The notes below the pieces were generated by a model. The model had not been told where the DNA came from, did not search any database, and saw nothing but the letters and a program-made list of their open reading frames with translations. Source: Bacilli bacterium (lineage in GTDB: Bacteria > Bacillota_I > Bacilli_A > RFN20 > CAG-826). From it: DNA of 37,630 nucleotides. Shown here in pieces: positions 34,559 to 37,630 of this stretch; the stretch's first letter is position 1, and every line of letters begins with the position of its first letter. The DNA lies in the NCBI GenBank assembly GCA_017940265.1, contig JAGAYY010000044.1, forward strand, positions 1 to 37,630, written 5' to 3'. The position numbers and the translations under genes are program-made.

Positions 34559-34575
34559 CAAAATCGTCCAAAAAA
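34533..34575 (-). promoter_or_regulatory. Com-like 43-bp element, copy 2 (upstream of comEA)
   Basis: Gapless 38/43 match to 12404-12446 upstream of the C39 gene. Shared minus-strand blocks are TTTTTTGGAC, TTTGAAAAAAC, CCCTATTT and ATCTATAG. The segment ends 14 nt before the ATG. The leading six T can alternatively pair with the six A that form the terminator arm, a possible switch. Function as promoter, operator or attenuator is inference. Confidence 0.7.
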
Positions 34576-34579
34576 TTTG

Positions 34580-35053
34580 TTATTTTATTTCAATTTTTAA
34601 GATTTCGACCTTATAAGTCTTGATTGCTTTGACTTCAATGATGTCACCAACGGTCTTACCGACTAAGGCTTCACCTAATGGACAGGAGTTAGAAATCTTG
34701 CCATTGACTGGGTCAGATTCGACTGTACCAACAATCATGTATGAAACTTCTTTGTTATTTTCAAGGAAGCGGATTGTGACTGTAGAACCTAAGCCAACTT
34801 TCTTTGTATTTGCTTTGCCTTCTTCAATGATTTCAGCATTAGCGATAATGTTTTCGATTTCTTTAATACGACCTTCAACTTCCGCTTGTTTTGCTCTAGC
34901 AGCGTCGTAGTCAGCGTTTTCAGATAAGTCACCTTGTGCACGAGCTTCGGCTAATTGAACCTTGATTTCTTCACGTGCTACATCGACTAAATATTTTAAT
35001 TCGTCTTGTAATTTTTTATAACCAGCTTTGGTAAGTTTTTGTTTGTCTGCCAT
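34580..35053 (-). CDS. greA: Transcription elongation factor GreA
   Basis: GreA rescues backtracked RNA polymerase by stimulating transcript cleavage. The 157-aa protein has the N-terminal coiled coil with LSENADYDAARAKQ (the tip that enters the secondary channel; Asp-Ala-Asp-Tyr region conserved) and the C-terminal FKBP-like domain with CPLGEALVGKTVGD. I chose the ATG at 35051-35053 (MADKQKL) because AGAGGGA lies just upstream; a longer frame from TTG is not needed. It has its own promoter with a palindrome over the -10 box. Confidence 0.95.
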   Translation of the reverse strand: MADKQKLTKAGYKKLQDELKYLVDVAREEIKVQLAEARAQGDLSENADYDAARAKQAEVEGRIKEIENIIANAEIIEEGKANTKKVGLGSTVTIRFLENNKEVSYMIVGTVESDPVNGKISNSCPLGEALVGKTVGDIIEVKAIKTYKVEILKIEIK

Positions 35054-35074
35054 AACTTTCCCTCTTTTCTGCAA

Positions 35075-35109
35075 GCGATATTATATCAATATCGCATTAA
35101 TATTACCAA
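35075..35109 (-). promoter_or_regulatory. greA promoter with overlapping palindrome
   Basis: TTGGTA (35104-35109) and a perfect TATAAT (35080-35085), 18 bp apart, on the minus strand. A perfect palindrome, GCGATATT and AATATCGC with a 5-bp centre (35075-35095), covers the -10 box and would suit a dimeric repressor. It has no T-run, so it is not a terminator of the upstream gene. Confidence 0.65.
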
Positions 35110-35118
35110 TATTTTATA

Positions 35119-35400
35119 TTATTTGTTATCTTGCTTGAGTTCTTGAATCTTTGGATCGTCTTGCCAAGCGTTGAAAACTTCTTCTACTTCATCGTATTCT
35201 TCGTCATCTTCAATTGGCTCTAATTCGCCACTTTCAAGGTAGCGCATAACGACGACTTCTTCATTTTTATCTTCGGTATCATAGAAGAAGACATAGGAAG
35301 TGCCTCTTTCTTCGTTATCATAGGTGAAAAGGATTTGCATTAAGTGTTCTTTACCTTCGTTATCGGTAACGACCATTTGCTTTTCGTTTTTGATTTCCAT
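35119..35400 (-). CDS. DUF1292 family protein
   Basis: A 93-aa acidic protein matching the DUF1292 (YrzB-like) family by position and by the pattern of a beta-rich core (LFTYDNEERGTSYVFFYD) and a strongly acidic DDEEYDEVEEVFNAW tail. Function is unknown. The ATG at 35398-35400 has an AAAGGAAA site and lies 2 bp after the yqgF stop; a longer frame upstream has none. The alaS-yqgF-DUF1292 cluster is conserved in Bacillota, where a YrzL/IreB gene often lies between alaS and yqgF; it is absent here. Confidence 0.85.
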   Translation of the reverse strand: MEIKNEKQMVVTDNEGKEHLMQILFTYDNEERGTSYVFFYDTEDKNEEVVVMRYLESGELEPIEDDEEYDEVEEVFNAWQDDPKIQELKQDNK

Positions 35401-35402
35401 AA

Positions 35403-35828
35403 TTAGTTTCCTTTCATTCTTAAATATGTATCGAGGATGACACAAGCGGCAATTTTATCAACATTGTCTTTTCTTTGTTGATGATTCATCCCTCTATCAG
35501 AGATGAAATTATTTGCCGTCACGCTTGATAATCTTTCATCCATTGTTTCAATGTTTAATGATGGTTTTTCTTTCTTTAAATCTTCAATAAAACGTAAAAC
35601 GTTTTGGCTCATTTCACTTTGTTCACCTGATAAATGAAGAGGCATACCAATCACGATATCATTAATCATCATCTTTTCACTTAATTCGATGACGTGCTTT
35701 CTCGCGACGATATATTGGTTTCTATCAAAGCGGAATGTCTCTAAACCATGGACAAAACCAAGAGCGTCATTATAGGCCACTCCAAGGGTTTTTGTTCCTA
35801 AATCTAAAGAAAGATACTTTTTAACCAC
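35403..35828 (-). CDS. yqgF: Holliday junction resolvase-like protein YqgF/RuvX
   Basis: An RNase H-fold protein of 141 aa that acts in 16S rRNA 5'-end processing and has Holliday-junction resolvase-like features. Acidic residues of the active site are in LSLDLGTKTLGVA (residues about 6-18), MDERLSSV and the late DKIAACVILDTYL. The start is a GTG (35826-35828). An AAAGG lies about 14 nt upstream, too far for a good ribosome site, so the start mechanism is unclear. It follows alaS by 40 bp. Confidence 0.9.
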   Translation of the reverse strand: MVKKYLSLDLGTKTLGVAYNDALGFVHGLETFRFDRNQYIVARKHVIELSEKMMINDIVIGMPLHLSGEQSEMSQNVLRFIEDLKKEKPSLNIETMDERLSSVTANNFISDRGMNHQQRKDNVDKIAACVILDTYLRMKGN

Positions 35829-35868
35829 GTTAATATATTAAAACCTTTATACGATTATCGTTAGTTTT

Positions 35869-37630
35869 TTATTTAATGATAAGCTTCTTAGCTTCTTCAA
35901 TCTTAGCGATATCTTTGCCTGCACCTGAGGCTAAGTCTGGACGACCACCACCAGAGCCACCGAGTAAGGAAGCAATATCTTTCACTAACTTACCAGCAAG
36001 ATAGCCTTTATCGTTAGCAGTTTTACCAGCAGCGACCACCACTGGATAACCACCATTTTCTTCACCGACTAAAGCGATTAAGTAATTGTCTTTATTAGCC
36101 TTTAGGCTATCAACAATCTTTAATAAGGAATCACGCTTTTGGTCTTTTAAGTATTTGAATAAGACTAATAAGCCATCTTGTTCCTTAAACTCATTAGCAA
36201 GGTTACCACTTGTGGCGTTGGCTAATTTTTGCTTTAAGGTATCAGCTTCTTTACGATAAGCATCCTTTTCATTTTGCAACGCTTTGAGTTTATTTGGAAC
36301 ATCATTGATGGAACCAATACCTAATAAATCACGCGCTTGATTGAGGATGTTTTCTCTCTTTTTAAGAAGTTCATAAGCACCGAAAGATGTTCTTGCTTGA
36401 ATTCTTCTAATGCCAGCGGCAACACTTTCTTCATATTCAATGACGAAGACACCGATATCACTGGTGTTAGTGACATGGGTGCCACCGCAGAATTCTTTGC
36501 TGACTTCACCAAAGGTGACCACTCTTACTGTATCACCATATTTATCATCAAATAACGCTTTAGCGCCCATCTTTTTGGCTTCTTCGATTGGAAGGACGAA
36601 TGTTTCTTCTTTGATGGCTTGAGCGATATATTGATTAACTTTTCTTTCGACTTCCGCGATTTGTTCTGGAGACATCTTTTGGAAGTGATTGAAGTCAAAG
36701 TGAGAATATTCATCGTTAACATAACTACCGTGTTGAGCGATATGATCACCTAAAACTTCAGTTAAAGCTTGTTGTAATAAGTGGACTGATGAATGGTTAC
36801 GGGCAATTAACGCTCTTCTAAATTCATCAATCTTAGCGACGACTTCATCACCGACTTTAACTTCCCCAAACATCACTTTCACAGAATGTAAGTGTTGTTT
36901 ATTAGGCGCTTTGATGACATTAGTGACTTTCATTGAGACATTGTCATTTTCAATGACACCAGTATCAGCGACTTGACCACCGCTTTCAGCGTAGAAGTTA
37001 GTGACATCAAGGATGATTTCACCTTCATCATCTAATGAATCGACTTTATTACCATCTTTGAAACAAGCAACAACTTTAGCTTTAACTGGTTCACTACCAT
37101 AGTTAAATTTAGAGGCCACTGTACATTTCATTAAATCGATGGCTTGTTTATTCATGGATTGTTGGTCACCACGCGCGGTTCTCGCTCTTTCTCTTTGCTC
37201 TTTCATGAGCTTTTCGAATTCTTCGAGATCCACTTTGATGCCTTGTTCTTCACAAATTTCTAAAGTGAGTTCTTTTGGGAAACCAAATGTATCATAGAGT
37301 TTGAAGACATCTGCACCACTAACAGCTTTATTATCATTAATTAATTTCATTAATAAGGCTTCACCATTTGTTAAAGTCTTAATGAATTTTTCTTCTTCCG
37401 CTTTAACAATCTTAGCGACGAATTCTTTCTTACCTTGTAAATATGGATAATAGTCTTCCATATTATTAGCAACGACATCTACGAGTTGATAGATGAATGG
37501 TTTTTCCATGCCTAAGAGTTTGCCATAGCGGACCGCTCTTCTAAGAAGTCTACGTAAAACGTAGCCTCTACCTTCATTAGAGAAAGATTCACCATCCGCT
37601 AAAGCGAAAGTAATTGTTCTAATGTGGTCA
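35869..37630 (-). CDS. alaS: Alanyl-tRNA synthetase (C-terminal two thirds)
   Basis: Charges tRNA-Ala and hydrolyses mischarged Ser/Gly-tRNA. The frame is open to the right edge; the first visible codons read DHIRTITFALADGESFSNEG, the end of the catalytic core, so the N-terminal ~290 residues are outside the window. Inside are the tRNA-binding region (RRLLRRAVRYGKLLG), the editing domain with HSSVHLLQ and CGGTHV zinc motifs, a coiled coil, and the C-Ala domain ending GGSGGGRPDLASGAGKDI. The stop is followed by yqgF. Confidence 0.97.
   Translation of the reverse strand, partial: DHIRTITFALADGESFSNEGRGYVLRRLLRRAVRYGKLLGMEKPFIYQLVDVVANNMEDYYPYLQGKKEFVAKIVKAEEEKFIKTLTNGEALLMKLINDNKAVSGADVFKLYDTFGFPKELTLEICEEQGIKVDLEEFEKLMKEQRERARTARGDQQSMNKQAIDLMKCTVASKFNYGSEPVKAKVVACFKDGNKVDSLDDEGEIILDVTNFYAESGGQVADTGVIENDNVSMKVTNVIKAPNKQHLHSVKVMFGEVKVGDEVVAKIDEFRRALIARNHSSVHLLQQALTEVLGDHIAQHGSYVNDEYSHFDFNHFQKMSPEQIAEVERKVNQYIAQAIKEETFVLPIEEAKKMGAKALFDDKYGDTVRVVTFGEVSKEFCGGTHVTNTSDIGVFVIEYEESVAAGIRRIQARTSFGAYELLKKRENILNQARDLLGIGSINDVPNKLKALQNEKDAYRKEADTLKQKLANATSGNLANEFKEQDGLLVLFKYLKDQKRDSLLKIVDSLKANKDNYLIALVGEENGGYPVVVAAGKTANDKGYLAGKLVKDIASLLGGSGGGRPDLASGAGKDIAKIEEAKKLIIK

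Overview
The window is an ordinary-looking chromosomal backbone from a low-G+C (by eye about 35-40%) Gram-positive-type bacterium of the Bacillota, most likely an uncultured gut member of the Bacilli close to the Erysipelotrichales/Mollicutes boundary. Supporting signs are the gene order (ybeY-cdd-era-recO-glyS-dnaG-rpoD-trmK-nif3, and lepA-hemW-hrcA-grpE-dnaK-dnaJ), HrcA/CIRCE control of the chaperones, a SigA-type sigma factor, the MEP-pathway gene ispG, and comEA/comEC. UGA is used as a stop (ybeY, the 97-aa gene) and Trp is UGG, so the Mycoplasma code is not in use. The species assignment is inference.

Layout: (1) 1-72, 5' end of an rpmG (L33) gene, divergent from ispG (170-1219, +). (2) 1211-12393, a long minus-strand run read from the C39-membrane gene through ybeY, cdd, era, recO, glyS, dnaG, rpoD, trmK, nif3, ppiB and nfo: RNA maturation, translation, replication and repair. 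(3) 12492-17141, the heat-shock operon hrcA-grpE-dnaK-dnaJ on the minus strand with two CIRCE-like operators and a strong terminator. (4) 17231-17592, a 360-bp gap holding a predicted ~210-nt minus-strand RNA. (5) 17593-17892, an orphan STAS gene, tail-to-tail with a minus run (17889-27707) of HD protein, hemW, small membrane protein, degenerate Fic protein, lepA, two membrane proteins, a nuclease-helicase and fmt. (6) 27756-30525 on the plus strand: a YfcE-type phosphodiesterase, an acyl-AMP ligase fused to a carrier domain, and rpsT. (7) 30526-37630 on the minus strand: holA, a 97-aa unknown, comEC, comEA, greA, a DUF1292 gene, yqgF and the truncated alaS.

The most interesting signals are non-coding. 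A 43-bp element (38/43 identical, no gaps) lies just upstream of both comEA and the distant C39-peptidase/membrane gene. Each copy folds into a hairpin that buries the Shine-Dalgarno sequence, suggesting a shared regulon linking a peptide-processing membrane protein to DNA uptake. Up to nine promoter-proximal genes (ispG, dnaG, ybeY, the STAS gene, the HD gene, a membrane-protein gene, fmt, yfcE, holA) have a -10 box ending only 6-8 nt before the start codon and no Shine-Dalgarno sequence, which implies leaderless mRNAs. Two stand-alone RNAs are predicted with their own promoter and terminator (17282-17494 minus; 31604-31667 plus). No tRNA, rRNA, CRISPR array, insertion sequence or prophage was seen.
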